Shown one piece after another: positions 46,261 to 56,665 of a stretch of 64,000 nt of DNA. The first letter of the stretch is position 1; the number at the start of each line of letters is the position of its first letter. The stretch covers positions 143,222-207,221 of the forward strand of contig NZ_SACP01000010.1 of assembly GCF_004004555.2 (NCBI RefSeq), written 5' to 3'. This stretch comes from Methylobacterium oryzihabitans (lineage in GTDB: Bacteria; Pseudomonadota; Alphaproteobacteria; Rhizobiales; Beijerinckiaceae). The position numbers and the translations under genes were made by a program. The notes beneath the pieces are model-generated. The model ran no database searches, was not told the origin of the DNA, and was given only the letters and a program-made list of their open reading frames with translations.

Positions 46261-47508
46261 ATGCACCTGCACCTCGACGCGATCGGCGGAGTGGCCGGCG
46301 ACATGATGGTCGCGGCCCTCCTCGACGCCTTTCCCGAGCACGAGCCGGGGCTGCGGGCGAGCGTGCGCGCCGCCGGCCTCGTCTGCGCGGCGGTGGCGCA
46401 CAACGACGGCGTGCTCCAGGGCCGGCGCTTCACGGTGACGCCGCCGGACGCGGCTTCGGCGCACGACCACCACGACCACTCCCACCACCATGACCACGGC
46501 CACCCGCACGGCAAGCACGCGCACCGGCACTGGTCGGCGATCCGCGACGAGCTCGGCCGGGCCGATCTCGCCCCAGCGGTCCGCGCCCACGCGCTCGCGA
46601 TCTTCGGGCATCTCGCGCAGGCCGAGGCGCGGGTGCACGGCATCGCAGTCGAGGACGTGGCCTTCCACGAGGTCGGAGCGTGGGATTCGATCGCCGACAT
46701 CGTCGCCGCCGCCCACCTGATCGCGGTGATCAAGGCACGGAGCTGGAGCGTGTCGGCGCTGCCGCTCGGCTCCGGCCGGGTGCGGACCCGGCACGGGATG
46801 CTGCCGGTGCCCGCGCCGGCCACGACGCTGCTGCTCGACGGCTTCGCGACCCTCGACGACGGGATTCCCGGCGAGCGGGTGACGCCGACCGGCGCGGCGA
46901 TCCTGCGCCATCTCTGCGGCGACGATCCGGAGCGCCGGCGGGCGTCGGGGCGGCTGTCGCGCACCGGCATCGGCTTCGGCACCCGCACCCTGCCGGGCCT
47001 GAGCAACTGCCTGCGGGTGCTGGCGGTGGAGACCGGCGGGCCGGACGGCGGCCACCGGCAGCTCGGGGTGATCGAGTTCGAGGTCGACGACCAGTCGGCG
47101 GAGGACCTCGCCATGGGGCTCGACCGGCTGCGGGCGCATCCGGACGTGTTCGACATCGTGCAGATGCCGGTCTTCGGCAAGAAGGGCCGGATGATGACCG
47201 GTGTCCGGGCGCTCGCCCGGGCCGACGCGATCGAGGCGGCGGTGGCGGCGTGCTTCCGCGAGACCACGACGATCGGCCTGCGCCACCACGTCGTGTCGGG
47301 CGCCGCCCTGCCGCGGAGTTTTTCCACCGTGTCGGTCGACGGGCATCCGGTGCGGGTGAAGCTCGTCGGGCGGCCGGGCGGGCGCACCGCCAAGGCCGAG
47401 GCCGACGATGCGCTCGCCCACGAGGGCCACGCCGCCCGGGCCCGGCTGCGGCGCGAGGCCGAGCGGCTCGCCCTGGACGCGGCAACGGCCGAGGGAGAGG
47501 AGCCATGA
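46261..47508 (+). CDS. larC: Nickel-pincer cofactor biosynthesis protein LarC
   Basis: The 415-residue protein inserts nickel into the pyridinium-3,5-bisthiocarboxylic acid mononucleotide (CTP-dependent cyclometallase). Family blocks: MHLHLDAIGGVAGDMMVAALLDAFP, ARVHGIAVEDVAFHEVGAWDSIADIV, GMLPVPAPATTLLLDG, ERVTPTGAAILRHL and IVQMPVFGKKGRMMTGVRALA. A His-rich stretch (residues 68-90) probably binds Ni. It is one continuous gene, not the split larC1/larC2 of lactobacilli. Its TGA overlaps the larE ATG by 4 bp. Confidence 0.95.
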   Translation: MHLHLDAIGGVAGDMMVAALLDAFPEHEPGLRASVRAAGLVCAAVAHNDGVLQGRRFTVTPPDAASAHDHHDHSHHHDHGHPHGKHAHRHWSAIRDELGRADLAPAVRAHALAIFGHLAQAEARVHGIAVEDVAFHEVGAWDSIADIVAAAHLIAVIKARSWSVSALPLGSGRVRTRHGMLPVPAPATTLLLDGFATLDDGIPGERVTPTGAAILRHLCGDDPERRRASGRLSRTGIGFGTRTLPGLSNCLRVLAVETGGPDGGHRQLGVIEFEVDDQSAEDLAMGLDRLRAHPDVFDIVQMPVFGKKGRMMTGVRALARADAIEAAVAACFRETTTIGLRHHVVSGAALPRSFSTVSVDGHPVRVKLVGRPGGRTAKAEADDALAHEGHAARARLRREAERLALDAATAEGEEP

Positions 47509-48323
47509 CCGAGCCACGCGCCCGCCTGGAGGCGGTCCTCGCCGGCCTCGGCCCGGTCGCGGTGGCGGTGAGCGGCGGGGTCGACAGCCTGACCCTCGCG
47601 GCCCTCGCCCACCGGGTATCATCCGGGCCGCCGCTGATGGTCCATGCGGTCTCTCCCGCGGTGCCGGACGAAGCGACGGCGCGGGTGCGGGCGGAGGGCG
47701 CGCGCGAGGGCTGGACGCTGCGGGTGATCGAGGCCGGCGAGTTCGCCGACCCGGCCTACCGGGCGAACCCGGTCAACCGCTGCTTCTTCTGCAAGACCAA
47801 CCTCTACGGCGCGATCCGGGCGGTGACCGATCGCGGGATCGTGTCCGGCGCCAATCTCGACGACCTCGGCGAGTACCGCCCAGGCCTCGACGCCGCCCGG
47901 GAGCACGGCGTGCGCCACCCCTATGTCGAGGCCGGGATCGGCAAGGCCGCGGTGCGGGCGCTCGCCCGCGATCTCGGCCTCGGCGCCGTCGCCGAGCTGC
48001 CGGCCGCGCCCTGCCTGTCGAGCCGGGTCGAGACCGGCCTGCGGATCGAGCCCGAGACGCTCGCCTTCATCCACGCCGTCGAGCGGCTGGTCGGCGGCGC
48101 CCTCGACGGGGCGCCGGGCCCCCGCCGCGCCGTGCGCTGCCGGGTGCGGGCCGCCGGCATCGTGGTCGAGCTCGACCCCGACAGCCTCGCGGCCCTGGCG
48201 CCCTCCCGCTCCGCCCTGTCGGCCGCGATCGCTGCCCGGGCGCCGGCGCGGCTCGCCGGGCAGGCGGTCGCCTTCGAGCCCTACCGGGTCGGCAGCGCCT
48301 TCCTGACCGGAGCCGACCGATGA
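47505..48323 (+). CDS. larE: Pyridinium-bisthiocarboxylate sulfur insertase LarE
   Basis: The 272-residue PP-loop enzyme sacrifices a cysteine sulfur to form the thiocarboxylates of the nickel-pincer nucleotide. PP-loop SGGVDS is at 23-28, CFFCKTNLYGAI at about 93-104, and the candidate donor Cys170 in APCLSSRVETG aligns with the donor cysteine of lactobacillar LarE. It overlaps both larC and larB by ATGA junctions, so the three are translated as one unit. Confidence 0.94.
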   Translation: MTEPRARLEAVLAGLGPVAVAVSGGVDSLTLAALAHRVSSGPPLMVHAVSPAVPDEATARVRAEGAREGWTLRVIEAGEFADPAYRANPVNRCFFCKTNLYGAIRAVTDRGIVSGANLDDLGEYRPGLDAAREHGVRHPYVEAGIGKAAVRALARDLGLGAVAELPAAPCLSSRVETGLRIEPETLAFIHAVERLVGGALDGAPGPRRAVRCRVRAAGIVVELDPDSLAALAPSRSALSAAIAARAPARLAGQAVAFEPYRVGSAFLTGADR

Positions 48324-49006
48324 GCGTGTCGGAGGAATTCACCCTCGACTTCGCCCGGCCCGAGCGGATCGGCCTCGAGGAGGCGGTGTTCTGCGCCGGC
48401 AAGTCGGCGGCGCAGATCGACGCGATCCTGGCGGCGGTGGGCGAGCGCGGGGCGCGGCTGCTGCTGACGCGCCTCGACCCCGAGAAGCACGCGGCGCTCG
48501 CCCACCACGACCGGCTCGACTACTGCCCGGTCTCGCGCACCGCCTGCCTCGGCGAGCCCCGTCCGTTCGCCGGGCCGGCCGAGGTCGCGATCGTGGCGGC
48601 GGGCACCTCCGACGTGCCGGTCGCGCGGGAGGCCGAGCGGACGCTCGCCTATGCCGGGCTCGCCAGCACGCTGATCGCCGATGTCGGCGTCGCCGGGCTG
48701 TGGCGCCTGACCCGGCGCCTCGACGAGATCCGGGCCCATCCGGTGATCATCGTCGCCGCCGGTATGGACGCGGCGCTGCCGAGCGTCGTCGGCGGCCTCG
48801 TCGCCGGGGCGATCGTCGCGGTGCCGACCTCGGTCGGCTACGGCGTCGCCGCGGGCGGGCGCACCGCCCTCGACGCGGTGCTGGCGAGCTGCGCCCCGGG
48901 CGTCGCGGTGGTCAACATCGACAACGGCTACGGCGCCGCCTGCGCGGCCCTGCGCATCCTCCACGCCGCCCGCCGCCTGCGGGACCGGCCCTCGCCCCAC
49001 GCCTGA
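48320..49006 (+). CDS. larB: Pyridinium-dicarboxylate synthase LarB
   Basis: The 228-residue enzyme carboxylates and hydrolyses nicotinic acid adenine dinucleotide, the first step of the cofactor pathway. It has the PurE-like C-terminal domain (VAIVAAGTSDVPVAREAERTL, VAAGMDAALPSVVGGLVAGAIVAVPTSVGYGVAAGG) and VVNIDNGYGAACAALRI at its end. With larC and larE it makes the full known cofactor pathway. No larA lactate racemase gene is present in the window. Confidence 0.95.
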   Translation: MSVSEEFTLDFARPERIGLEEAVFCAGKSAAQIDAILAAVGERGARLLLTRLDPEKHAALAHHDRLDYCPVSRTACLGEPRPFAGPAEVAIVAAGTSDVPVAREAERTLAYAGLASTLIADVGVAGLWRLTRRLDEIRAHPVIIVAAGMDAALPSVVGGLVAGAIVAVPTSVGYGVAAGGRTALDAVLASCAPGVAVVNIDNGYGAACAALRILHAARRLRDRPSPHA

Positions 49007-49016
49007 GGAGACAGCC

Positions 49017-50138
49017 ATGGAACGTCGCAGCTTCCTGCAGGGCGCCGCCCTCGGCGCCGGCCTCACCGTCTCGGGGGCCGCGGGCGCGGCCACCGGCCCC
49101 GCCCCGTCGCGGACCGGCCTGCCCGGCGGCCGCCCGGACGATCCCGCCGACCTGCCCTTCGTCACCGATCCCGGCGAGCGCCGGGGCGAGATGCTCTACC
49201 GCCCCTTCGGCCGCACCGGCGAGACGATCTCGGCGATCGGTATGGGCGGGTTCCACCTCGGCAAGAACGCGGTGACCGACGCCGAGGCGACGCGGCTGAT
49301 CCACGAGGGCGTCGACCGCGGCATCACCTTCATGGACAATTGCTGGGACTACAATCAGGGCCGCTCGGAGCAGCGGATGGGGGAGGCGCTGAGCCAGGGC
49401 GGCTACCGCGACAAGGTCTTCCTGATGTCCAAGATGGACGGGCGGACCCGGGAGGAGGCGACGCGGCAGATCGACGAATCGCTCAAGCGCCTGCGCACCG
49501 ACCGGATCGACCTCGTCCAGCATCACGAGATCCTGCGCTACGACGACCCCGACCGGGTCTTCGCCGAGGGCGGGGCGATGGAGGCGTTCGTCGCGGCGAA
49601 GCAGGCCGGCAAGCTGCGCCACATCGGCTTCACCGGCCACAAGGATCCGCGCATCCACCTCCAGATGCTGGAGGTCGCCGCCGAGCGCGGCTTCCGCTTC
49701 GACGCGGTGCAGATGCCCCTTAACGTGATGGACGCGCATTTCCGCAGCTTCGGCCACCTCGTCCTGCCCTACCTCGTGCAGAACGGGATCGCGCCGCTCG
49801 CCATGAAGACCTTCGGCGACGGCGTGATCCTGAAGAGCGACGCGCCGATCAAGCCGATCGAGTACCTCCACTTCTCGCTCAACCTGCCGGTCGCGGTGGT
49901 CATCACCGGGATCCAGAACCAGCGCGACCTCGATCAGGCGTTCGAGGCGGTGAAGACCTTCCGGCCGATGGACAAGGCGAGCGTCGCCGAGCTTCTCGGC
50001 CGCAGCCGGCCCTACGCGCTGGAGGGCAAGTACGAGCTGTTCAAGACCAGCGCGACCTTCGACGGCACCGCCAAGAACGCGGCGTGGCTCGGAGAGGACG
50101 TGCCGGGGGTCAAGACCCTGGCGCCGACGATGGAGTAG
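49017..50138 (+). CDS. Tat-exported aldo/keto reductase
   Basis: The 373-residue protein has a twin-arginine signal (MERRSFLQGAALGAGLTVSGAAGA). The AKR barrel begins at YRPFGRTGETISAIGMGGFHLG. Catalytic Asp and Tyr are in FMDNCWDYNQGRSE, Lys in LMSKMDGR and His in LVQHHEILRY. A Tat signal suggests cofactor loading before export. It starts 10 bp after larB with GAGGAGA upstream, so it may be part of the lar transcript; it is not a LarA homologue. The substrate is unknown. Confidence 0.9.
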   Translation: MERRSFLQGAALGAGLTVSGAAGAATGPAPSRTGLPGGRPDDPADLPFVTDPGERRGEMLYRPFGRTGETISAIGMGGFHLGKNAVTDAEATRLIHEGVDRGITFMDNCWDYNQGRSEQRMGEALSQGGYRDKVFLMSKMDGRTREEATRQIDESLKRLRTDRIDLVQHHEILRYDDPDRVFAEGGAMEAFVAAKQAGKLRHIGFTGHKDPRIHLQMLEVAAERGFRFDAVQMPLNVMDAHFRSFGHLVLPYLVQNGIAPLAMKTFGDGVILKSDAPIKPIEYLHFSLNLPVAVVITGIQNQRDLDQAFEAVKTFRPMDKASVAELLGRSRPYALEGKYELFKTSATFDGTAKNAAWLGEDVPGVKTLAPTME

Positions 50139-50169
50139 GGGGGCGGCCCCGGTCGGGGCCGCCTCGCCG

Positions 50170-50297
50170 TCATACGAAATCCGAATGATTGCTTCGGGCG
50201 ATCCTTCCGGATCGCTTTCGCAATGCGGATTTCGGCTTCGCTCAAGCGCCGCGCGGGCTGATGATACGATGTCGGAACGAATCGTCCGAAATTCGTA

Positions 50298-50300
<3 letters not shown>
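50170..50300. repeat. Element C, copy 3
   Basis: On the minus strand the 131-bp element runs from TGATACGAATTTCGG to CGGATTTCGTATGA, imperfect terminal inverted repeats. Inside are AGCCCGCGCGGCGC and GAGCGAAGCCGAAATCCGCATT, shared with the other C copies, and a GATCCGGAAGGATC stem. The TGA at 50300-50298 is the guaB stop codon. It lies between the convergent AKR and guaB ends. Confidence 0.85.
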
Positions 50301-52019
<1,719 letters not shown>

Positions 52020-52051
52020 TCAAACCGGCCAATCCTGCCAGCCTCTGTGGC

Positions 52052-52480
52052 ATGAGGCTTGTCCTGGATACGGCGACGATGGTGGCGGCGGTCCGCAGCG
52101 AGGCAGGGGCGTCCCGGCGGCTGCTGGTCGCCACGCTGGAGCGGCGCCTGACCCTGCTCGCCTCGGTGCCGCTCATGCTCGAATACGAAGCCGTCATGAT
52201 GCGCCCACAGCATCTCGAAGCCGCAGGCTTGCAGGCAGAGGAAATGGACGCCCTCATCGGCGCCATCGCCGCTGTTGCCGAACCGGTGCGGCTGGCGTTC
52301 CTATGGCGTCCGGCGGTGCGGGATCCGGATGACGACATGGTTCTCGAGGCGGCGGTGAACGGGCGAGCCGAAGCGATCGTGACCTTCAACCGGCGCGACT
52401 TCGGAGTGGTCGGTGCACGGTTCGGCATCGACATCCTTTCGCCGGGCGATGCCTGGAAGCGGTTGGAGGCAACACGGTGA
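52052..52480 (+). CDS. PIN-domain toxin of a type II toxin-antitoxin pair
   Basis: The 142-residue protein is a PIN-fold ribonuclease of the 'putative toxin component' group: acidic residues in RLVLDTATMVAAV, ASVPLMLEYEAVM, RDPDDDMVLEAAV and AEAIVTFNRRDF. It should cleave RNA when free. It precedes its antitoxin-like partner, the reverse of the usual order, and overlaps it by 4 bp (GTGA). About 260 bp separate it from the divergent guaB start. Confidence 0.88.
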   Translation: MRLVLDTATMVAAVRSEAGASRRLLVATLERRLTLLASVPLMLEYEAVMMRPQHLEAAGLQAEEMDALIGAIAAVAEPVRLAFLWRPAVRDPDDDMVLEAAVNGRAEAIVTFNRRDFGVVGARFGIDILSPGDAWKRLEATR

Positions 52481-52728
52481 AGAAGAGCAACTTCGCTCTC
52501 AGGCTCCAGCCCTCTCTCCTCGACGAGGCCCGCAGGGTCTCGGAGTCAGAGGGAGTGGCGCTCAACCAGTTCATCAACGTGGCCGTCGCGGAGAAACTGT
52601 CCGCCCTGCGCACGGAGAGCTACTTCAGGGAGCGCGCCGCCGGCACGGACGCGCGGACGGGACTCGCCATTTTGTCCCGGGCCGGCCGCGGGCGGCCGCC
52701 CGACGCGGGCGACGACCTGGGCGATTGA
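52477..52728 (+). CDS. Ribbon-helix-helix antitoxin-like protein
   Basis: The 83-residue protein starts at GTG 52477 within the toxin's stop codon. It has an RHH/HicB-tail-like DNA-binding segment (FALRLQPSLLDEARRVSESEGVALNQFINVAVAEKLSALR) followed by about 35 flexible residues that probably bind the toxin. Translation coupling keeps the pair in proportion. Its TGA stop belongs to element C. Confidence 0.85.
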   Translation: MKKSNFALRLQPSLLDEARRVSESEGVALNQFINVAVAEKLSALRTESYFRERAAGTDARTGLAILSRAGRGRPPDAGDDLGD

Positions 52729-52875
52729 TACGATTTCCGGACGATCCGTTCCGGAAATCGTATCACAGGCCCGCGCGGTGGAGCCTTCGGCTCCACACAC
52801 CTGAGCGAGGCCGAAATCCGCATTGCGAAAGCGACTGCAACGCAGTCGCCGAGCAATCAATCGGATTTCGTATCG
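52726..52875. repeat. Element C, copy 4 (best preserved)
   Basis: The 150-bp element begins TGATACGATTTCCGGA and ends CGGATTTCGTATCG. A long outer hairpin (ACGATTTCCGGA/TCCGGAAATCGT, 52729-52764 region) is followed by GGCCCGCGC, a second hairpin GTGGAGCC-TTC-GGCTCCAC, the conserved GAGCGAGGCCGAAATCCGCA block and a GCGACTGC/GCAGTCGC stem. TGA 52726-52728 is the stop codon of the antitoxin-like gene. Confidence 0.88.
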
Positions 52876-52966
52876 GCCGCCCCGCCCGCCCCGGGAAACA
52901 CCCCGCGGCGGGCAGGTTCCGGTGCCGGGTCCGGAGAAGCGAGCGGGGCCCCGCCTCCGGACGTGC

Positions 52967-54544
52967 TCAATACCCCAGCGCGCTGCCGTCCTTGCGCGGA
53001 TCCGACCCGGCTGCGAGCGTGCCCGCGGCGTGGTCGATCCAGATCACCTGACCGCCGCCGATCGGTCCGGCCTCCGGCCGCACCGCGTGGCCGCGCGCCA
53101 TCAGGCCGGCGGCGAGGTCGGGGGAGAAGCCCGGCTCCAGCTCGATGCCGCCGCCATAGGCGAAGCTGCGCGGGGCATCCAGCGCCTCCTGCACGTCGAG
53201 GCCGCGGTCGATGAGGCCGGTCAGCAGCTCGACATGGCCCATCGCCTGATAATGCCCGCCCATCACGCCGAACGGCGCCACCGCGCGGCCGTCCCTCATC
53301 AGCATGCCCGGGATGATCGTGTGCATCGGGCGCTTGCGCGGGCCGATCGTGTTCGGGTGGCCGGGCTCGACCCGGAACGAGAAGCCGCGGTTGTGCAGCA
53401 GCACCCCGCTCTCCGGCGCCAGGATGCCGCTGCCGAAGCCCTGGAAGATCGAGTTGATGAGCGAGATCGCGTTGCCGTCGCGATCGACCACGCAGAGATA
53501 GACCGTGTCCTTGTGCGCGACCTCGGGCCAGATCACCGGCTCCTGCGCCCGCGCCATGTCGATCGCCCCGCGGGCGCTGGCGTGCCAGGCATCCGACAGC
53601 AGGTGCTCCACCGGCACCCGGGCGAGAACCGGGTCGGCGAACAGCGCGTCGCGGTGGTGATAGGCCTGCTTGCACGCCTCGGCGAAGAGGTGGACCCGGT
53701 CGAGCTCGGACAGGGCGCCGACGTCGGAGTGGGTCAGCACGTTGAGCATCATCAGCGCCGCGAGGCCCTGGCCGCTCGGGGGACACTCGTAGACGTCGTA
53801 GCCGCGGTAGCGGGTGGTGATCGGGGTCACGGTCTCGGGCGCGGCGCCCGCGAAGTCGTCGAGGCTATGCAGGCCGCCGAGTTCGCGCAGGCGCGCCACG
53901 ATGTCCTCGGCCACCGGCCCCTCGTAGAAGCCCCGCGGCCCCTCCGTCGCGATCCGCCGCAGGGTGGCGGCGAGCGCCGGGTGGCGCATGATCGTGCCGA
54001 CGCCCGGTGCCCGGCCATCGACGAGGTAGGCGGCTGCCGCGGCCGGGTCGCCGGCGACCCGCGCGACGTTGCGGGCCCAGTCGAACGCCACCCGCGGCTG
54101 CACCGGGTAGCCGTCCTCGGCACAGGCGATGGCCGGCGCCAGCAGCTCGCCGAGCGGGCGGGTGCCGTAGCGCTCGACGAGGTGGGCCCAGGCCGCGACC
54201 GCCCCCGGCACCGTAACGGCGTGCGGCGAGGTCGGCCCGATCGTGAGCCCCCGCTCCAGGTACCAGGAATCCTCGGCCGCCGCCGGGCTGCGGCCCGAGC
54301 CGTTGAGGGCGACCGGCACGGCCGCGCCCGCCGGGGCGTAGAGCGCGAAGCAGTCGCCGCCGATGCCGGTCATCAGCGGATCGACCACGCCCTGGACCGC
54401 GACCGCCGCGATGGCGGCGTCGACGGCGTTGCCGCCGGACCGCAGCACCTCGATCGCGGCCAGCGTCGAGAGCGGGTGCGAGGTCGCGACGGCGGCGTTG
54501 GCGGCGTAGACGGGCGAGCGCCCCGGCCTGGAGAAATCCCTCAC
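52967..54544 (-). CDS. ggt: Gamma-glutamyltransferase family protein
   Basis: The 525-residue Ntn-hydrolase precursor would self-cleave before the nucleophile Thr347 in AHKDTVYLCVVDRDGNAISLINS. Other blocks: GNAVDAAIAAVAVQGVVDPLMTGIGGDCFALY, SGQGLAALMMLNVL and FGVMGGHYQAMGHVELL near the glycine-rich substrate loop. The KDT form (in place of the HTTH of classic GGT) suggests a cephalosporin-acylase-like or other branch; glutathione may not be the substrate. There is no Sec signal, so it may be cytosolic. GTG 54544 has GAGG nine bases upstream. Divergent from the MFS gene. Confidence 0.88.
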   Translation of the reverse strand: MRDFSRPGRSPVYAANAAVATSHPLSTLAAIEVLRSGGNAVDAAIAAVAVQGVVDPLMTGIGGDCFALYAPAGAAVPVALNGSGRSPAAAEDSWYLERGLTIGPTSPHAVTVPGAVAAWAHLVERYGTRPLGELLAPAIACAEDGYPVQPRVAFDWARNVARVAGDPAAAAAYLVDGRAPGVGTIMRHPALAATLRRIATEGPRGFYEGPVAEDIVARLRELGGLHSLDDFAGAAPETVTPITTRYRGYDVYECPPSGQGLAALMMLNVLTHSDVGALSELDRVHLFAEACKQAYHHRDALFADPVLARVPVEHLLSDAWHASARGAIDMARAQEPVIWPEVAHKDTVYLCVVDRDGNAISLINSIFQGFGSGILAPESGVLLHNRGFSFRVEPGHPNTIGPRKRPMHTIIPGMLMRDGRAVAPFGVMGGHYQAMGHVELLTGLIDRGLDVQEALDAPRSFAYGGGIELEPGFSPDLAAGLMARGHAVRPEAGPIGGGQVIWIDHAAGTLAAGSDPRKDGSALGY

Positions 54545-54789
54545 GGCAGCCTCTGTCTCGAGCGGCGGGAACCGGGGCGCCCCGGCCTCCGGGCCATAGC
54601 CGGTTTGCCGGCGCGATGCACCGTGCCGCGCCGGCAGCGCCGCCACGATCGCCGGAGCGGAAAATCCAAGAGATCGTGAAAATCGTCCATCGTGCCGGCC
54701 CGCCGCAGCCGGCATCTGTCGCCCCAACAACAACGACGAGGCCATGCCGGCGAATGCGCCGCGGGCCGCGACGATCCGGAGGAGACGAG

Positions 54790-56148
54790 ATGGCCGAGCG
54801 CCGCATCACCGACATCCAGGGCCTCATCAACGAGAGCCGGTTCTCCGGCTTCCAGTGGCTGATCTTCGCCCTGTGCTTCCTCATCGTGCTTCTCGACGGG
54901 TTCGACACCGCGGCGATCGGCTACATCGCGCCCTCGCTCGTCGCCGAGTGGGGCGTCAGCCGCCCGGCCCTAGCCCCGGTGCTGAGCGCGGCCCTGTTCG
55001 GCCTCGCCTTCGGGGCGCTCTCGGCCGGGCCGCTCGCCGACCGCTTCGGCCGCAAGGCGGTGCTGGTGGTCTCGGTCCTGGTCTTCGGCGTCGCCTGCCT
55101 GCTCTCGGGATTCTCCGGCGACCTGACGCAACTCGTGGTCTGGCGCTTCGTCACGGGCCTCGGCCTCGGCGCCGCGATGCCCAACGCCGTGACGCTGATG
55201 AGCGAGTACTGCCCGGATGCCCGTCGCGCGACACTGACCAACGCGATGTTCTGCGGCTTCCCCCTCGGCGCGGCCTTCGGCGGCTTCCTCGCCGCCTGGA
55301 TGATCCCGCATTTCGGCTGGCGCAGCGTGCTGGTCCTCGGCGGCATCGTCCCGCTGGTCCTCGTCGTCCTGCTCGCGGCCCTGCTGCCCGAATCCGCCCG
55401 CTACCTCGCCGCCCGGGGCGCCGCACCCGAGCGCCTGCGCCGGATCCTGCGGCGGATCTCGCCCGCCGCCGACCTCGCGACGGAGTTCCGGATCACCGAG
55501 GCGGCCCCGGCCTCGGGGGCGCGCAGCGGCATCGGCGTGGTGCTGTCGCGGCCCTACCTCGTCGGCTCGGCGATGCTGTGGCTGGCCTACTTCATGGGCC
55601 TCGTGATCTTCTACGCGCTCATCAACTGGATGCCGATCCTGTTCAAGGATGCCGGATTGCAGCCGCAGACCGCCGCCCTGATCGCGGCCCTGTTCCCCCT
55701 CGGCGGCGTCGGCGCGATCCTGTTCGGCTGGCTGATGGACCGGTTCGACGGCAACCTCATCATCGCGGCGGGCTTCGGCCTCACCGCCGTGGCGGTGTGG
55801 GCGATCGGTCAGGCCACCGGGAACCACGGCCTCCTGATGCTGGTGGTGTTCCTCGCCGGCACCCTCATGAACACCGCGCAATCCTCGCTGCCGGCGCTCG
55901 CGGCGGGCTACTACCCGACGCAAGGGCGCGCCACCGGCGTCGCCTGGATGCTCGGCCTCGGCCGGTTCGGCGGAATCGCCGGCTCGTTCCTGGTCGCCGA
56001 ACTGTCGCGCCGCCAGCTCGGCTTCGCCGAGGTGTTCACCGTGGTGGCGATCCCGGGCCTGATCGCCTGCGCGGCCCTGGTGGCCAAGCGGCTCGCGCAG
56101 CCCGGCGTCACGCGGCCGGCGCCGCGGGGCGAGGTACTGGGGCACTGA
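54790..56148 (+). CDS. Aromatic-acid:H+ symporter (AAHS family, MFS)
   Basis: The 452-residue transporter has 12 predicted helices. Family signatures are DGFDTAAIGYIAPSL in TM1, LADRFGRKAV in the TM2-3 loop, GLGLGAAMPNAVTLMSEY in TM4, and GWLMDRFDGN in the second half. AAHS members (PcaK, BenK) import benzoate, 4-hydroxybenzoate or similar acids. It could supply the PobA pathway at 6.8 kb, though it lies far away. GGAGGAGA precedes the ATG. It shares a 245-bp divergent control region with the ggt gene. Confidence 0.92.
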   Translation: MAERRITDIQGLINESRFSGFQWLIFALCFLIVLLDGFDTAAIGYIAPSLVAEWGVSRPALAPVLSAALFGLAFGALSAGPLADRFGRKAVLVVSVLVFGVACLLSGFSGDLTQLVVWRFVTGLGLGAAMPNAVTLMSEYCPDARRATLTNAMFCGFPLGAAFGGFLAAWMIPHFGWRSVLVLGGIVPLVLVVLLAALLPESARYLAARGAAPERLRRILRRISPAADLATEFRITEAAPASGARSGIGVVLSRPYLVGSAMLWLAYFMGLVIFYALINWMPILFKDAGLQPQTAALIAALFPLGGVGAILFGWLMDRFDGNLIIAAGFGLTAVAVWAIGQATGNHGLLMLVVFLAGTLMNTAQSSLPALAAGYYPTQGRATGVAWMLGLGRFGGIAGSFLVAELSRRQLGFAEVFTVVAIPGLIACAALVAKRLAQPGVTRPAPRGEVLGH

Positions 56149-56250
56149 GACGGACCGTGCGGCCGCGCACCCACCGTCCGGTCCAAAGACTGGCCAGGAC
56201 CACGAATCGCGTCTAGTCAAGCTCCGTCTTCATCTTCGGCGGAGCGTCGG

Positions 56251-56652
56251 ATGCTCGCATCGATCTCGGGGCTCGGGGCTTTCCTGGCCTATGTTGCGAC
56301 GGCAGCGGCGCTCGTGGCGGGCTACCTCGTCGTCTACATGCTGGCGACGGCGCACGACGAGATCGGGCTGATCCGGCGCGGCGTCACGTCGGCGGCGATC
56401 GCGCTGGGCGGCAGCCTCGTCGCCTTCGCCCTGCCGCTGGCGGCGGCGATCGACAACGCGCAGGGCCTGCTCGACTGCGCCATCTGGGGCCTCGTCGCCC
56501 TCGTGGTGCAGATGGGGGTCTACTGGGCGGTGCGCGTCGCCCTGCCGGACCTGTCGCGCCAGATCGAGGCCGGCGAGAACGCCCCGGCGATCTTCCTCGC
56601 CGCCGCCTCCCTCGCCGCCGGCGTCGTCAACGCCGCGGCGATGACCTACTGA
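56251..56652 (+). CDS. DUF350 (YjfL-like) membrane protein
   Basis: The 133-residue protein has four transmembrane helices in the DUF350 arrangement (FLAYVATAAALVAGYLVVYML, SAAIALGGSLVAFALPLAAAI, CAIWGLVALVVQMGVYWAV and a final AIFLAAASLAAGVVNAAAM). It starts an operon with DUF1190 and glutathionylspermidine-synthase-like genes, an association seen in many proteobacteria (yjfLMC). A membrane-stress or polyamine-related role is inferred from that. Confidence 0.9.
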   Translation: MLASISGLGAFLAYVATAAALVAGYLVVYMLATAHDEIGLIRRGVTSAAIALGGSLVAFALPLAAAIDNAQGLLDCAIWGLVALVVQMGVYWAVRVALPDLSRQIEAGENAPAIFLAAASLAAGVVNAAAMTY

Positions 56653-56665
56653 GCGGGAGGCGGGC

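Noticed and set aside
49017..50138. The aldo-keto reductase as a LarA-type nickel enzyme
   Set aside because: It has the complete AKR Asp-Tyr-Lys-His set and no LarA motifs.
52726..52770. Element C hairpin as a classical intrinsic terminator
   Set aside because: The stem is strong but no T-run follows; it may still stop transcription in another way.
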